From Ascoidea rubescens DSM 1968 (lineage: Eukaryota > Ascomycota > Saccharomycetes > Ascoideales > Ascoideaceae): a stretch of DNA of 64,000 bases. Below are positions 20,033 to 30,645 of this stretch, in pieces. Position numbers and translations under genes: made by a program. The number at the start of each line of letters is the position of its first letter. The first letter of the stretch is position 1. Under the pieces are notes generated by a model that worked only from the letters and a program-made list of their open reading frames with translations, had not been told where the DNA came from and ran no database searches. The stretch spans positions 1 to 64,000 of the forward strand of contig NW_017962921.1 in assembly GCF_001661345.1 (NCBI RefSeq), read 5' to 3'.

Positions 20033-21136
20033 TATGAATTATTAGTTACTATAAATAATAAGCTTGGGGTTTTTTGTTCAAGAAAAGTAAAAGGTGTTGA
20101 AATAAAATATATATCAAAATTTTTGAAATAAAATAATATTTTCTTTTAGCTGTGAAGAAAATGATAAATTTATATAAAAAATCTACTACTTATGAATAAG
20201 GAAAATAAAAATATCTACATAGTATAAAGGAAAAACAAATTTAAAAAGATAAGAAAAATCTTTCAAAGTTGAAACATGAAAGCTGTATCAATTCATAGCA
20301 AAAAAGAAATAATGTATCAGAAAATTAAAACACATTCACTAAAAAGAAAGAACTTGAGGGTAGAGTTAAAATAGGGTTTTATAATGTTTAACAGATGAGA
20401 TTAACAAAAAAGAAAACCAAAGGAAAAATCATAAATTCATGCACTGGTAAGTTTCAAAAGTGTAAAGAAAACATACTAAAAGTGAGCTGAAGCAAAAAAT
20501 TTGTTTTAAAATCACAAAATTCGAAACTTGATTAACAAAAGTCAACATTTATAGAAATTACAAGAATACATCAACCAAACCAGTAAATTGGGAATTCTAT
20601 TTTAACCAAAATGAATACTGAGTAATCCAGCTGTATTTTTCAAATTGAAAAAATCAATATCGAAACTTGGGCAAATCTTCATAGCTCTCGATTAAAGACA
20701 TGTACATTGAAAATAAGTAAGTGATATTAGTGGTTAAATAAGTGATAAGGTTTTGAATTTAAATAGCTATTTGATTTGTTTTTGTGCTTTTCTTTTTTTT
20801 ATTAGTTTCAGTTTTTTTGGTCTTTTTCCTGGATATACTGAAAAGCAATTTACTTTTTTTAAGCAAACGTGCTATTCATTTTCTTTTTTCAATTACTGTT
20901 ATATATTCATTTTATCACGCCTATAGTTATTTCTTTTGGAAGATTTTTTCTTTTCATTCCATTCGTTTACTCCTTTTTTGTTTTTTTTTTGCTTTTTGAT
21001 TTTTGCAAGTTAGTTTTGAGCAAAATTGAAAAGAAAAGCATCCAAATTTCTTGCAAATATTAATTAATCTTCTTTTATTTATACGAATTGATTGGCGAAC
21101 AATCTGAACAAAAAATAAATATTATCAAGTGCTAGT

Positions 21137-21190
21137 GTGTTAAATTGGATATGCTATTGTGTTAGATTGAATATGCTATTGTGTTTGATA
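21137..21190. repeat. 22-bp tandem repeat
   Basis: Two near-identical 22-bp units (21137-21158 and 21159-21180, beginning GTGTTA and ending ATGCTATT), followed by a partial third. They lie in the C2H2/CYS4 intergenic region. Confidence 0.7.
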
Positions 21191-21804
21191 ATTTCCTATT
21201 CATCTGATTAGGAGAGTCAATTTAATAGAGCAAATGTGTTGACATTATCAGGAAAACACCATACTTTGTCTGAAAACGGCAAATACAGGATCCCATCATA
21301 GCAAATTTTCAGTTTGAGATTGCAAAAATTCGAAACTCTGTCCATGACTGCTTTTAAACGCTTTTTAAACTTTTTCCACATGTTTTAAACACTCGATTTG
21401 TTTGATGCTAAAACCAACGAGCCCAAACTAATCCAAAAACGATTTGGTGAGAAACATCTGCATCTCCACTTGAATAATCAATCAACTGGGCAACATTTGT
21501 GATACTTTCTTAAGGATACCGAATTCTAAAAATAAACTGAAGCTGCTGCTAATGTCAGCTAGCTGAGATCTGTCAGTTTCAGGTTTTTCAAGGTTGTCAA
21601 GTTCTTTGTCAGAACAAAAAAACAGAAAAAACAGCTTCGACAACAGAAAAAAATGCTGCTCTTTCTTCCAAACCAGAGCAGCCAATCAGGTCCCAGCAAA
21701 ATAACAGAACCCAGGCCCACTCCAATGGTTTGTATCCGTGAAGCTGGCTACTGCATATGAGTACGCTTCAAACACATGCTATTGCATCAATGTGGAACAT
21801 CATT

Positions 21805-21812
21805 TCACGTGA
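21805..21812. promoter_or_regulatory. TCACGTGA, Cbf1/Met4-type site of CYS4
   Basis: A perfect 8-bp palindrome 125 bp upstream of the CYS4 ATG and 48 bp upstream of its TATA element. TCACGTG is the known binding site of the Cbf1-Met4-Met28 complex that controls sulfur amino-acid genes in yeast. Its position in this promoter fits that role. Confidence 0.65.
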
Positions 21813-21859
21813 TAACGAGAAAGTGTGAAGACAAATTTTGTGTTCTGTGGGGAGCTCCA

Positions 21860-21866
21860 TATATAA
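21860..21866 (+). promoter_or_regulatory. TATA element of CYS4
   Basis: TATATAA lies 71 bp upstream of the chosen CYS4 ATG. Confidence 0.5.
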
Positions 21867-21936
21867 CTTGCATGTCTGTGAGAAATCTGAAATACAGGGC
21901 CTTTTTCTGGAGCTATACTGTTCAACTGCTTTCAAC

Positions 21937-23442
21937 ATGTCTCAAGCTTTACCTCATTTATCTGAAAATGCTCTCGATTTAATTGGAAACACTCCAATTG
22001 TCAAATTAAACAAAATTCCCCAGAGCTTAGGTTTGAAACCTCAAGTCTATGCCAAATGCGAATATTTCAATGCCGGTGGGTCTGTCAAGGACAGAATTGC
22101 CAAAAAAATGGTCGAAGAAGCTGAAGCCAGCGGTTTAATCAAACCAGGCTACACTCTTATCGAACCAACCTCCGGTAACACTGGTATTGGTTTAGCCTTA
22201 TTGGGCGCCATTAAAGGTTACAGAACAATTATCACCTTGCCTGAAAAAATGTCGAAAGAAAAAGTTTCGGTTTTGAAAGCTTTGGGAGCTGAAATTGTTA
22301 GAACCCCAACTGAAGCTGCCTGGGATTCACCTGAATCGCATATTGGTGTTGCCAAAAAATTGAATAATGAAATCAAAAATTCCGTTATTTTAAATCAATA
22401 CACCAACCCAAATAACCCATTAGCTCATTATGAATCTACAGGTTATGAGATTTACAAGCAAACCGATGGTAAATTGACTGCGTTAGTGGCTGGTGCTGGA
22501 ACTGGTGGTACTATTACTGGTATCGCTAAATACTTGAAATCAAAGAATCCAGATATCCAAGTTGTAGGCGCTGATCCAAAAGGTTCAATTTTAGCCTTAC
22601 CTGAATCCCTAAACAATACCAACGATTCTGCTGTCTATCAAGTTGAAGGTATCGGTTATGATTTTGTCCCCGATGTTTTAGACAGATCTGTGATTGATAC
22701 ATGGTATAAAACTGAAGATACTGAGTCATTTTACTTAGCCAGAAGATTGATCAAAGAAGAAGGTTTGCTAGTTGGTGGTTCCTCTGGTAGCGCTCTAGCT
22801 GCTGCAATCAGATATATTGTTGACACTCCTTCCTTGACTGAAGACGATATAATCGTTGTTGTGTTACCTGATAGCATCAGATCCTATTTGAACAAATTTG
22901 TTGATGATGACTGGTTGAAAATCAATGGTTTCAATAACCTTGATGAATACGATGTACTTAATCACACTTCAAAGAAATCCGATGGCCATAAAAGCAAAGG
23001 TGAAGCGACTATTAAAGATTTGAATTTAAAGTCTGTTATATCAATTAAAAGTGGCGCTAACATAGTCGATGCTATCAAGATCTTGAAGGAAAACAGTTTT
23101 GATCAAATTCCGGTTTTACAAGATAATAAATTAGTTGGTTTAATTACTTTAGGTAACATATTAAGTAAATTATCTTCCAAAAAGATCCAACTTAATGATT
23201 TAGTTGAAAAAGTTATGTTTGATTTCAGAAATTTGACTGGCTATTTTACAAATGAACACGACATTTTAAAGAAAAAGAAAAGAAGTTTCCAAGTATTCAG
23301 TGAAAATACCAAATTAACTGATTTAGACAAGTTTTTCGAACACAATTCTTGTGCTATCGTAACTGATGAGTCTTTAAAACCTGTTCACATAGTCACAAAA
23401 GTTGATTTGCTCTCCTACTATGTTGAAGAAGGATTATTTTAA
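21937..23442 (+). CDS. CYS4: Cystathionine beta-synthase (Cys4)
   Basis: A 501-residue PLP enzyme that joins serine and homocysteine into cystathionine, the first committed step of reverse transsulfuration. The PLP lysine is K51 in GGSVKDR. EPTSGNTGIG binds the substrate carboxylate, and GAGTGGTITG holds the cofactor phosphate. GGSSGSA is also conserved. Like other fungal forms, it lacks the N-terminal haem domain of animals. The C-terminal part (about 365-501) is a CBS-domain pair (SVISIKSGANIVDAIKIL and following) that tunes activity. The length matches S. cerevisiae (507 aa). The ATG at 21937 is chosen; the open frame begins at a TTG 99 bases upstream. There is no CTG codon in 501. Confidence 0.95.
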   Translation: MSQALPHLSENALDLIGNTPIVKLNKIPQSLGLKPQVYAKCEYFNAGGSVKDRIAKKMVEEAEASGLIKPGYTLIEPTSGNTGIGLALLGAIKGYRTIITLPEKMSKEKVSVLKALGAEIVRTPTEAAWDSPESHIGVAKKLNNEIKNSVILNQYTNPNNPLAHYESTGYEIYKQTDGKLTALVAGAGTGGTITGIAKYLKSKNPDIQVVGADPKGSILALPESLNNTNDSAVYQVEGIGYDFVPDVLDRSVIDTWYKTEDTESFYLARRLIKEEGLLVGGSSGSALAAAIRYIVDTPSLTEDDIIVVVLPDSIRSYLNKFVDDDWLKINGFNNLDEYDVLNHTSKKSDGHKSKGEATIKDLNLKSVISIKSGANIVDAIKILKENSFDQIPVLQDNKLVGLITLGNILSKLSSKKIQLNDLVEKVMFDFRNLTGYFTNEHDILKKKKRSFQVFSENTKLTDLDKFFEHNSCAIVTDESLKPVHIVTKVDLLSYYVEEGLF

Positions 23443-23656
23443 TTTCTATCAAAGTACATGAAAATAAATGGAAATAAATAGAAACAAAAACAATAACCAA
23501 AAGGTTATTCATTTTTTTTTGTTTTTTAGTTGATTGTTTTTTTCCAATTTTAATTATTTTGGTTTTCAAATATATATAGAACATATAACTTTTTAAAAAA
23601 AATTACTGATAAATTTTAATAGAATTCACTACAACTGGTTTTTATCTGTTTTTTAT

Positions 23657-26600
23657 TTATATACTATTGTTATGAACTCTTTGAGCTACTTCCCAGTTTA
23701 TTTTTCTAACGATTTTATCATACAATATGACCTCTAAACATTCATATTTCCAATATTCAAAAACTTTCAATGCAACGGAAATATGTTCATTTAGCTCCTT
23801 TTCTGTAAAAAAAAATTCCTTAAACTTAACAAATAAAATTAATAGTTGGATGCAACTTGAATATATTTCTCTAATTCTATACCAAGAACCATGATGTCTA
23901 TGGGTCATTAAACTTAGGTCTGAATACTTGAATAATTCATTTGAAAGATCTTTCAACATCTCCATCATAACGGAATTTTCCTCTATGGTTTCCTTGATTT
24001 TTTCTTTGTCTAGATTTGAAACATAGTATAGTAGAGGTTGATATAAAATCGACTTTATTGACATAATTCTTGCAAATATAAAAGTGACTGGTTCGGGAAG
24101 ATTGAGAGAACTATACTCTTTGCTTGCTGATGTTTTATACATGGCTTCATATTTGGAGTTTTTAGTAACAAGATCGATTTCTTCTAAAAATAACAGTATT
24201 TTATCAATTAAAATTAAACCATCAGAGCTATTTTCGACATTGAAAGATTTCCATAACTTCAACTTATCTTTTAAAAAGTAATAATTTAATATTCTATTCT
24301 CAATTCTTCTAAAGGAAACATCCGCTAAATACGAGAACCAGCTCGCTTCAGCGATATCAAAATTGCTCCCATTGTCATTTATTATTAAAGGAGGAGTAGG
24401 AAAATTTTTAGGCGGTTTATAGCTGATTATATAGGAGCAGGAGTAAAAGGGAGAAATTTGAACTTTTATTTCACACTCATTTTTAAGACAAGTCCAATAT
24501 AAACATTCAATCAACCTTTTGTCCTCAATTGTCTTTTTGCTGTTGCTATTTATTTCATTCTCTGGATTATATTCATAAATATTTTTGTAGCTATTATTGT
24601 TATAATTTTTCTCAATTTCAAGAAATAAGATTAATGAATTTGATGCTCTTTTGAAATATTTCCAAGCTTTTAGTGGTTTCATCAAATACATGTTGTACAT
24701 TGCTCTTAGAACATTAAACTGTACACTCCATAATGAATTATCTCCATAATGATTGCTGTTATTTGTGAAAAACAATTTCATTTGGTTTTCATTATTGCTA
24801 TCATCAATTGAACAATGATCTCCAACCGAAGTAATAAAATTGTTTTTCAAAATAAAATGAAACTGTTTTGATAGAGTGAATATTTTAAAACTGAGATCCG
24901 ATTTGATTCCATCATTTTTTTGTAATAAGGAATTTCCATTGAAACTGGTATAATTATTTGGTTTTCTATTATTGTAATCAACAGCTAAAAGTGTTAAAGA
25001 ACAACAAATTAAAATTACTGGTAGGGGTGTTAGCTCTGAATTATAATTACAGTTTGTTAGTAAAAAACTTTTTTTAAATTTTGAGGTTTTATTTATAATA
25101 GTTAAATAATCTGAGTTTAAAAAGACTTCACTATAGTTGATTGAATCAAAGTTAGTATTAATTAATTTATCAAAAAATTTTATGTGATTAAAATCGATTT
25201 TATTTTCAGATAAAAAATTTATATACTTTTGCTTTAAATAAAAGGCAGTATTAAGCAATTTTGATGAATTTAAAAAAGGGTTTTTAGGATAAACGTCGTT
25301 TAAAAATTTTTTAATCCACAAGTCTAAAAATTTGAAAATAATTGGTTCCAAGTGTATTAGACTAGATAAATTTTCTTGATTTAAGTAGGATAAATCAGAT
25401 AAGTAAATTTTTTCCTTTTTAAATTCATTACTAAATTTTGAATCGATTTTAATTGAATTTGGATTTATATTGTTTTGAGTGATATTGTTTGATTCAAATG
25501 AAGATGAAGGAAAATTTGAATTAAAAATAACTGAAGAGGAAGAAAAAGAAGAAGAAAAAGGTAATGATGAGTTAATCAGTGGAGGATTTTGAATTGAATT
25601 CTCAAAAGAACTAAAAAGAGAAGAATTATAATTGTTTATAAGCTGATTTTTGTATGGGATATTAATCGAAGTATTTGGAGTGAAAATAGATTTATTAAAG
25701 TCATCCAAGTGAAGTAGTGAAACTATATTTTGAATTAAATGGTATCTTTGATCATTTTCTAAAGAAATGATATTTGGGTTATTTTGGTAGTTGAGGTTGT
25801 TAGATAAGTATTTATAGTGAGGATAAATTATATCGTAATTGTTTTTTTTTTCGTTATATATGTAAGAATTTTTGTTATTGATTGTATAGTTGATTGATAT
25901 GTTATTTAGTCTATTTAATATTAGGTTAATGTTGGGTAAGTTTTGGAAATAATTGTTAAAAATTGGCCAAGTGGAGAGAATTGATTCAACAGAAGTGTTC
26001 CAGTAGCCAGGTTTTTGAATCTGTTGATTTAGTTGGTAGTCTTCGTATTCGTCATCATATTCGTCGTTTGTTTCATTATCGTTGTCAATATCAGATTCAA
26101 TGTCTGTATCGATATCTATATCAGAGTCATAAATAATGTCGTTATCGTTGTTGTCACTGGAATTTTTGTATAAGCTTTTATAGGTATTTTTAATGATATT
26201 GTTGTTAATAATATTGTTACTGTTACTGTTAATGTTGTTGTTGTTGTTATTGTTGTTGTTGTTGTTGTTGGTATTATTATTGTTACTTGAAATTGAGAAT
26301 TTTGAATTTTGTAGGTTATATTTATTGAAATGTTGTAATTTTAAGAGGATTTTATCAAAGTTTATTAGTTCTAAAGAGTTTATAATGTTGTTGAATTTTT
26401 GTTTAATCATGTCTTGGTTGTTTGAGTTGATGTTTTGAGAAATGGGATTCAAGAAGTTATGGATACTAAGAGGATTTGAGGATTTCTGGTTTGACGAGAT
26501 TTTATTATTTGGACCATTTAGATTGAAATTTAAATCTGGATATGAGTTTGAAGTTGAAATTGAAGTTGAAGTTGAAGTTGAAGTTAAAGTTAAAGTTGAA

Positions 26601-27490
26601 GTTAAAGTTGATGTTGATGTTGATGTCGAAGCTGAGTTGAATTTATTATTGTTGGAAATAATTAAATTTGATAGATCATTTAATTTATTCAAAATTGTTT
26701 GACTTGCAGGATCAAAAGTTTTAAACAAGTTATTTTCTTGGTCGAAATCATTAGGATTATCAGGGTTATCAGAATTAATACGGCTATTAGGATTATTGGA
26801 ATTATTTATTTTTTTAATCGAAGCATCTCTATATATACAGTCGACTTTCACGCCACTTAGGATATATTTTGATTGTAATTTTTGGCAAGAGCCACAAGTT
26901 GGTCTAACGTTATCGCATTTTATTTTTTTGATTCTGCAGGATTCGCAGGCAGTTAGTGCTCTCTTCCTTGGATACGTTGTAAGTAGCCTGGATAAATTAG
27001 ATGTATTTGGTGGTTGTCTTGTTCTTGAGTTTGATTTCAGAATTGAATTCAGTTTCTGGCTCAGATCCAGAATCAGGTTCAATCTTGATCTTGGTTTTTT
27101 TGATTTTGATTTTGGTTTTGAAATAGAAGCAACTGCAGTTAAACCCGAAGCAGAAAGTGGAACAGCTTTTGTCAAAGAAGAGGAAAATGGTTTTGAAAAA
27201 ACAGCAGGAACCGGAGATAGCGTTTCTGAGAGCAGTGGTTCTAGGTGTTTCGTTACAGCATCATGTTGATGCTTACCAGACGAAGATGTGAAATTTGGAG
27301 GATGTGAAGAGGAGGAGGAGGAGGAAGCAACTGAAGAAGGAACCGAAGAGACGACTGAAGAAGTGACTGAAGAAGTGACTGAAGAAGCAGCAGTGGAAGG
27401 AGTCACTGTTGATGAGGAGCCAGTGGGAGAGGTTGTGGCTGAAACAACATTTCCAAAGTAATCTTCTCTGTTGTTGTTGGTACTGCTCAT
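23657..27490 (-). CDS. Zn2Cys6 transcription factor, paralogue 2
   Basis: A 1277-residue binuclear-zinc-cluster regulator. The cluster begins at C182 (TACESCRIKKIKCDN) and runs C182, C185, C192, C199, C202, C218, with an even longer final spacer than paralogue 1. A 150-residue Ser/Thr/Val-rich N-terminus precedes it. A long Asn/Asp/Ser-rich linker follows, including STSTST, poly-Asn and DIDIDTDIESDIDNDNE tracts. The C-terminal half shares ordered blocks with the gene at 14693: NPFLNSSKLLN, MKPLKAWKYFKRAS, CLYWTCLKNECEI and RHHGSWYRI. The two genes lie 6 kb apart in opposite orientation with CYS4 and the C2H2 gene between them. It is divergent from REB1 (383 bp). The target regulon is unknown. 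Confidence 0.85.
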   Translation of the reverse strand: MSSTNNNREDYFGNVVSATTSPTGSSSTVTPSTAASSVTSSVTSSVVSSVPSSVASSSSSSSHPPNFTSSSGKHQHDAVTKHLEPLLSETLSPVPAVFSKPFSSSLTKAVPLSASGLTAVASISKPKSKSKKPRSRLNLILDLSQKLNSILKSNSRTRQPPNTSNLSRLLTTYPRKRALTACESCRIKKIKCDNVRPTCGSCQKLQSKYILSGVKVDCIYRDASIKKINNSNNPNSRINSDNPDNPNDFDQENNLFKTFDPASQTILNKLNDLSNLIISNNNKFNSASTSTSTSTLTSTLTLTSTSTSTSISTSNSYPDLNFNLNGPNNKISSNQKSSNPLSIHNFLNPISQNINSNNQDMIKQKFNNIINSLELINFDKILLKLQHFNKYNLQNSKFSISSNNNNTNNNNNNNNNNNNINSNSNNIINNNIIKNTYKSLYKNSSDNNDNDIIYDSDIDIDTDIESDIDNDNETNDEYDDEYEDYQLNQQIQKPGYWNTSVESILSTWPIFNNYFQNLPNINLILNRLNNISINYTINNKNSYIYNEKKNNYDIIYPHYKYLSNNLNYQNNPNIISLENDQRYHLIQNIVSLLHLDDFNKSIFTPNTSINIPYKNQLINNYNSSLFSSFENSIQNPPLINSSLPFSSSFSSSSVIFNSNFPSSSFESNNITQNNINPNSIKIDSKFSNEFKKEKIYLSDLSYLNQENLSSLIHLEPIIFKFLDLWIKKFLNDVYPKNPFLNSSKLLNTAFYLKQKYINFLSENKIDFNHIKFFDKLINTNFDSINYSEVFLNSDYLTIINKTSKFKKSFLLTNCNYNSELTPLPVILICCSLTLLAVDYNNRKPNNYTSFNGNSLLQKNDGIKSDLSFKIFTLSKQFHFILKNNFITSVGDHCSIDDSNNENQMKLFFTNNSNHYGDNSLWSVQFNVLRAMYNMYLMKPLKAWKYFKRASNSLILFLEIEKNYNNNSYKNIYEYNPENEINSNSKKTIEDKRLIECLYWTCLKNECEIKVQISPFYSCSYIISYKPPKNFPTPPLIINDNGSNFDIAEASWFSYLADVSFRRIENRILNYYFLKDKLKLWKSFNVENSSDGLILIDKILLFLEEIDLVTKNSKYEAMYKTSASKEYSSLNLPEPVTFIFARIMSIKSILYQPLLYYVSNLDKEKIKETIEENSVMMEMLKDLSNELFKYSDLSLMTHRHHGSWYRIREIYSSCIQLLILFVKFKEFFFTEKELNEHISVALKVFEYWKYECLEVILYDKIVRKINWEVAQRVHNNSI
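26535..26635. repeat. In-frame GAAGTT/GATGTT hexamer repeat
   Basis: Runs of GAAGTT, AAAGTT and GATGTT inside the second Zn2Cys6 gene. On the coding strand they give Ser-Thr repeats. This is low-complexity coding DNA. Confidence 0.7.
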
Positions 27491-27719
27491 GCTCTAACCA
27501 TAGTTGTTTTCAGAGAGTGTGGACGCATCGATAGGAGTGGTTGAAGAAGCAGATTTTGAGGTGAGGAAGCATTTTCAGCAAAAAAGAAAGAATAAACACC
27601 AGGCAGCGTTTATGCAGGATGACGCGATATACGCAATACAACATATGGAACCACTAAAGAGGGACTCACCAACAAAGCGGGGCTTTCCACGCCTGCGGGT
27701 GCTCTGATTTATAAAATCA

Positions 27720-27725
27720 CACGTG
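27720..27725. promoter_or_regulatory. CACGTG E-box
   Basis: CACGTG in the middle of the divergent promoter between the Zn2Cys6 gene and REB1. It is a candidate bHLH (Cbf1-like) site. Confidence 0.4.
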
Positions 27726-27861
27726 CTCTATGTCTTACCTAATCACACGCCACTCTCACCTGACCGTGTGCAGCACCACCAAGAGAACATCACCACCTCT
27801 CCTGCTGCTGTTGAGGAACAACAAGCAAAGAATACCCTGCTTTAGTCGTCACAACAGTTAA

Positions 27862-27867
27862 GGGTAA
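27862..27867 (+). promoter_or_regulatory. Reb1-like core site next to the REB1 start
   Basis: GGGTAA is the core of the yeast Reb1 site (CGGGTAA), here 7 bp before the REB1 ATG. In S. cerevisiae, Reb1 represses its own gene through promoter sites. A six-base match is weak evidence. Confidence 0.3.
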
Positions 27868-27873
27868 CTCGCC

Positions 27874-30387
27874 ATGGCCCACCACAAAGAATCGCATCTC
27901 AGTGCCAACGCTCTTGAAGACGCTTCTGCTGCTGCTGCTGCTCGTTTGCACGCTGCTTCTGCCGCCACTTCTTCTCTGGCTGCTGCTGCTGTTGCTGTTT
28001 CAGACGTCCACTCCTCTCCGCCAGCTGCCAAAGGCGTTGTTTCCAATGTTTCTTCCACTGATACCTCTTCCTCCATGACTGAGAAGGACCTCGAGGATGC
28101 TGTTTTCAGGCTTGTTGGTGGCACTTTGGACACTAGCTCCAACAACCCCATTGCCAGTTCCAACCACTCCAAAATCGACTTGGAGAGCCCAATAAAGATC
28201 AAGCTTCAGGATTCCGAAAAGCACAACCTCAGCTTAAGCGCCCAGCTTGGGTCAAAGTCTACTGACGGCTCCAAAGTTATCGACCATTTCAATTCACTAA
28301 ATGACAGCTGTAATCTCAACAACAATAAAGTTATCAATGGTAGTAATCTCGATTCTAACCACAACCCCGATGTTGATCTTGATGGCGAAACGAATGTTGG
28401 GGCTGACAACTTGAATGTAAATTTTTCTCACTCAACCACCGTCAATGAAAGTATTAATAACAACATCAATGACAATATCAATTTCCAACAAACATATCAA
28501 AACGAATCCATTGATCCAAATCATCAATTGAATAATACTGCAACAAGTAATAACCAATACAATGACAAAAGAAAACTCGAAGAGTTCAATGATTGGGCTT
28601 CCTCTTTAATAAACTTGAATAATCCATCAAAGAGAGTCAGGTTAAACAATAAAAACATCCAGAATAATCCTACGATTAATAAAAGCAACAACAACATCAA
28701 TAATAATAATAATAATAATGATAATAATAATAGTAATACTAATAATAATAGTAATACTAATAATACTGATAATCTTAATAATGATAATACTGACAATAAC
28801 AACAATAACTCCAATGATACCATTAATAACTCTAACAACGTTGACATTAACATTAATAATGATAATAATAATGATAATAATAATGACAATAATAATGACA
28901 ATAATAATGACAATAATAATGACAATAATATTGACAATAATATTGACTCTAAAATATTATCTCATAATGATCCAAATCAAAATTTCGACCCAGAACTAGC
29001 AAATTTAACTAGTTTGGCCACCGTTACAAAACCAGCAAACAATGAAAATAAAAATATTAATAGTAACAACGGTAATGAACTTAATAATAACAATAATACC
29101 AACACTACTAACAATAATCAACTGGATAATACTAACCCCCAACTGGATAATGCCAACACACAACTGGATACCAATCTCATAGATTCAAAATCACTCGTTC
29201 ATACTTCAAACAACCAAACAGTTCTTAACCAAACCGAATTAGTTCAAGCAATTAACGATGCAAGAGAACTAGCCTCTCAATTAAACCATCAATTCAATGA
29301 TCACGACAATAATTATAATAACAACGATAATAACAATAACTTCAATCCCAATGATAATAACTACAATAATCATCAATCAGTCGATAAGTCAAACATCCAA
29401 AATCAAATCCAATCCCAAATCCAAAACCAAATTCAAAACTCAAATGACCACACTCTTGATCCAGAAATCACTGATCAGCTTCTATTATCTGCTGCCGCTG
29501 CCGCTGCCGAATCCTCAGTTACTTCACACGAACAAGAAACTTTTTTTGCTCAAGCTGTTTTAAATAACTCTTCAACAAGACATTCAAGAATGTTCACACC
29601 AGAAGAATGTTTCGCCATTGATAGATTTATCTTTGCCTACTGCTCTTATAACAACATAACTAAAGAGGATATTTGCCAAAGAATCTGGTCAAATGATAGG
29701 AAAAAGGATAAATTCTGGGACTCCCTACATAAAGTTTTGCCTCAAAGAACTAGAGCTTCTATCTATAAACATGTTAGAAGACAATACCACATTTTCGAAG
29801 CAAGAGGTAAATGGACTCCAGAACAAGATAAACAGCTAGCCACATTAGCTGCTGAAAAAGATGGTCAATGGAAAGTTATCGGTCAAATCATGAAAAGAAT
29901 GCCCGAAGATTGCAGAGATCGTTGGAGAAATTATGTTAAATGTGGAGCAAATAGAGCTCAAAATAAATGGTCAAAGGAAGAAGAAGATCAACTAAAACAA
30001 ATCATCGATGACATCTTTAACGCTGATGAAGTAAATTCTGGTATAAATTGGACTGTCATATCTGAAAGAATGGGTGGTAGAAGGTCGAGAATTCAATGCC
30101 GTTATAAATATAATAAATTGTTGAAAAGAGAAAGCGTTGAAAGATCAAAACTTATTGGAGATAATGATAAAGTTTGGTTATTAACTCGATTAAAGGAATT
30201 AGGTTTCACATCTGATAACCAAATTGACTGGGATGCTTTAGCATCATTACACCCAAAGAGTTACTGGACTGGATCTGATTTCAAATATTGCTATGAAAGA
30301 GCAAGAATGGTGATTAGAGATTATAAGAAAAAACGAGTTGATGAAATTTGTAGTAATATTTTGGAAGAAATTTATCATATAAAATGA
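27874..30387 (+). CDS. REB1: Reb1-type Myb-domain general regulatory factor
   Basis: An 837-residue nuclear DNA-binding protein. Reb1 clears nucleosomes at promoters and helps stop RNA polymerase I and II. The Myb-like domain fills the C-terminal third: MFTPEECFAIDRFI near residue 573, the core repeat KWTPEQDKQLATLAAEKDGQW, then DRWRNYVKCGANRAQNKWS and GGRRSRIQCRYKYNKLL. The N-terminal 560 residues are poly-Ala at the start and then extremely Asn/Asp/Thr/Gln-rich, including a long (GACAATAATAAT)n-coded NDNN array. The related Nsi1 is the alternative, but the length is close to S. cerevisiae Reb1 (810 aa). Three Q-CTG-D units near 29120-29170 sit in a polar repeat where Ser would fit at least as well as Leu. 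Confidence 0.85.
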   Translation: MAHHKESHLSANALEDASAAAAARLHAASAATSSLAAAAVAVSDVHSSPPAAKGVVSNVSSTDTSSSMTEKDLEDAVFRLVGGTLDTSSNNPIASSNHSKIDLESPIKIKLQDSEKHNLSLSAQLGSKSTDGSKVIDHFNSLNDSCNLNNNKVINGSNLDSNHNPDVDLDGETNVGADNLNVNFSHSTTVNESINNNINDNINFQQTYQNESIDPNHQLNNTATSNNQYNDKRKLEEFNDWASSLINLNNPSKRVRLNNKNIQNNPTINKSNNNINNNNNNNDNNNSNTNNNSNTNNTDNLNNDNTDNNNNNSNDTINNSNNVDININNDNNNDNNNDNNNDNNNDNNNDNNIDNNIDSKILSHNDPNQNFDPELANLTSLATVTKPANNENKNINSNNGNELNNNNNTNTTNNNQLDNTNPQLDNANTQLDTNLIDSKSLVHTSNNQTVLNQTELVQAINDARELASQLNHQFNDHDNNYNNNDNNNNFNPNDNNYNNHQSVDKSNIQNQIQSQIQNQIQNSNDHTLDPEITDQLLLSAAAAAAESSVTSHEQETFFAQAVLNNSSTRHSRMFTPEECFAIDRFIFAYCSYNNITKEDICQRIWSNDRKKDKFWDSLHKVLPQRTRASIYKHVRRQYHIFEARGKWTPEQDKQLATLAAEKDGQWKVIGQIMKRMPEDCRDRWRNYVKCGANRAQNKWSKEEEDQLKQIIDDIFNADEVNSGINWTVISERMGGRRSRIQCRYKYNKLLKRESVERSKLIGDNDKVWLLTRLKELGFTSDNQIDWDALASLHPKSYWTGSDFKYCYERARMVIRDYKKKRVDEICSNILEEIYHIK
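28685..28945. repeat. AAT / GACAATAATAAT microsatellite in REB1
   Basis: About 260 bp of AAT-rich codons. The last 85 bp (about 28857-28940) are a regular 12-bp GACAATAATAAT-type array giving NDNN repeats. Length variation among strains is likely. Confidence 0.8.
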
Positions 30388-30645
30388 ACTAAGCTTAATT
30401 TGTTTAATAGTTTATTTGGATAATTGTTGTTTTTGTTTAATATTTTTTTTTAATTTTTTTTATTAATTTTACATTGATATGAATTTATTCATTACGTATT
30501 GTAGTGGTTATAAGATTTAAAGTAATGTTATATTTGAGTTGAGAATATATATATATAAGAAAAAAAACAAAAAATAGTGAAAACAAGAGATAATCTAAGA
30601 AAGAAAGAAAAAGAAAAAAAAGTCAGTTCAGATGAAAGATAAATA

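Larger units (their letters stand above)
20033..21936. other. Long divergent intergenic region, C2H2 gene / CYS4
   Basis: 1.9 kb without a convincing gene. It has T-rich stretches near 20780-21000 whose open frames are low-complexity artefacts, a 22-bp tandem repeat at 21137-21190, and the CYS4 promoter elements at its right end. Confidence 0.6.
27491..27873. other. Divergent promoter, Zn2Cys6 paralogue 2 / REB1
   Basis: 383 bp, more GC-rich than its surroundings. It holds a CACGTG at 27720-27725 and a Reb1-like GGGTAA at 27862-27867 just before the REB1 start. Confidence 0.6.

Noticed and set aside
20784-21063. Phe/Leu-rich open frames in a T-rich stretch
   Set aside because: Low-complexity artefact of poly-T DNA; no conserved features and poor start context.
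28524-28937. Leu-rich minus-strand frame over REB1
   Set aside because: It is the antisense of the Asn-coding AAT repeat and has no independent support.
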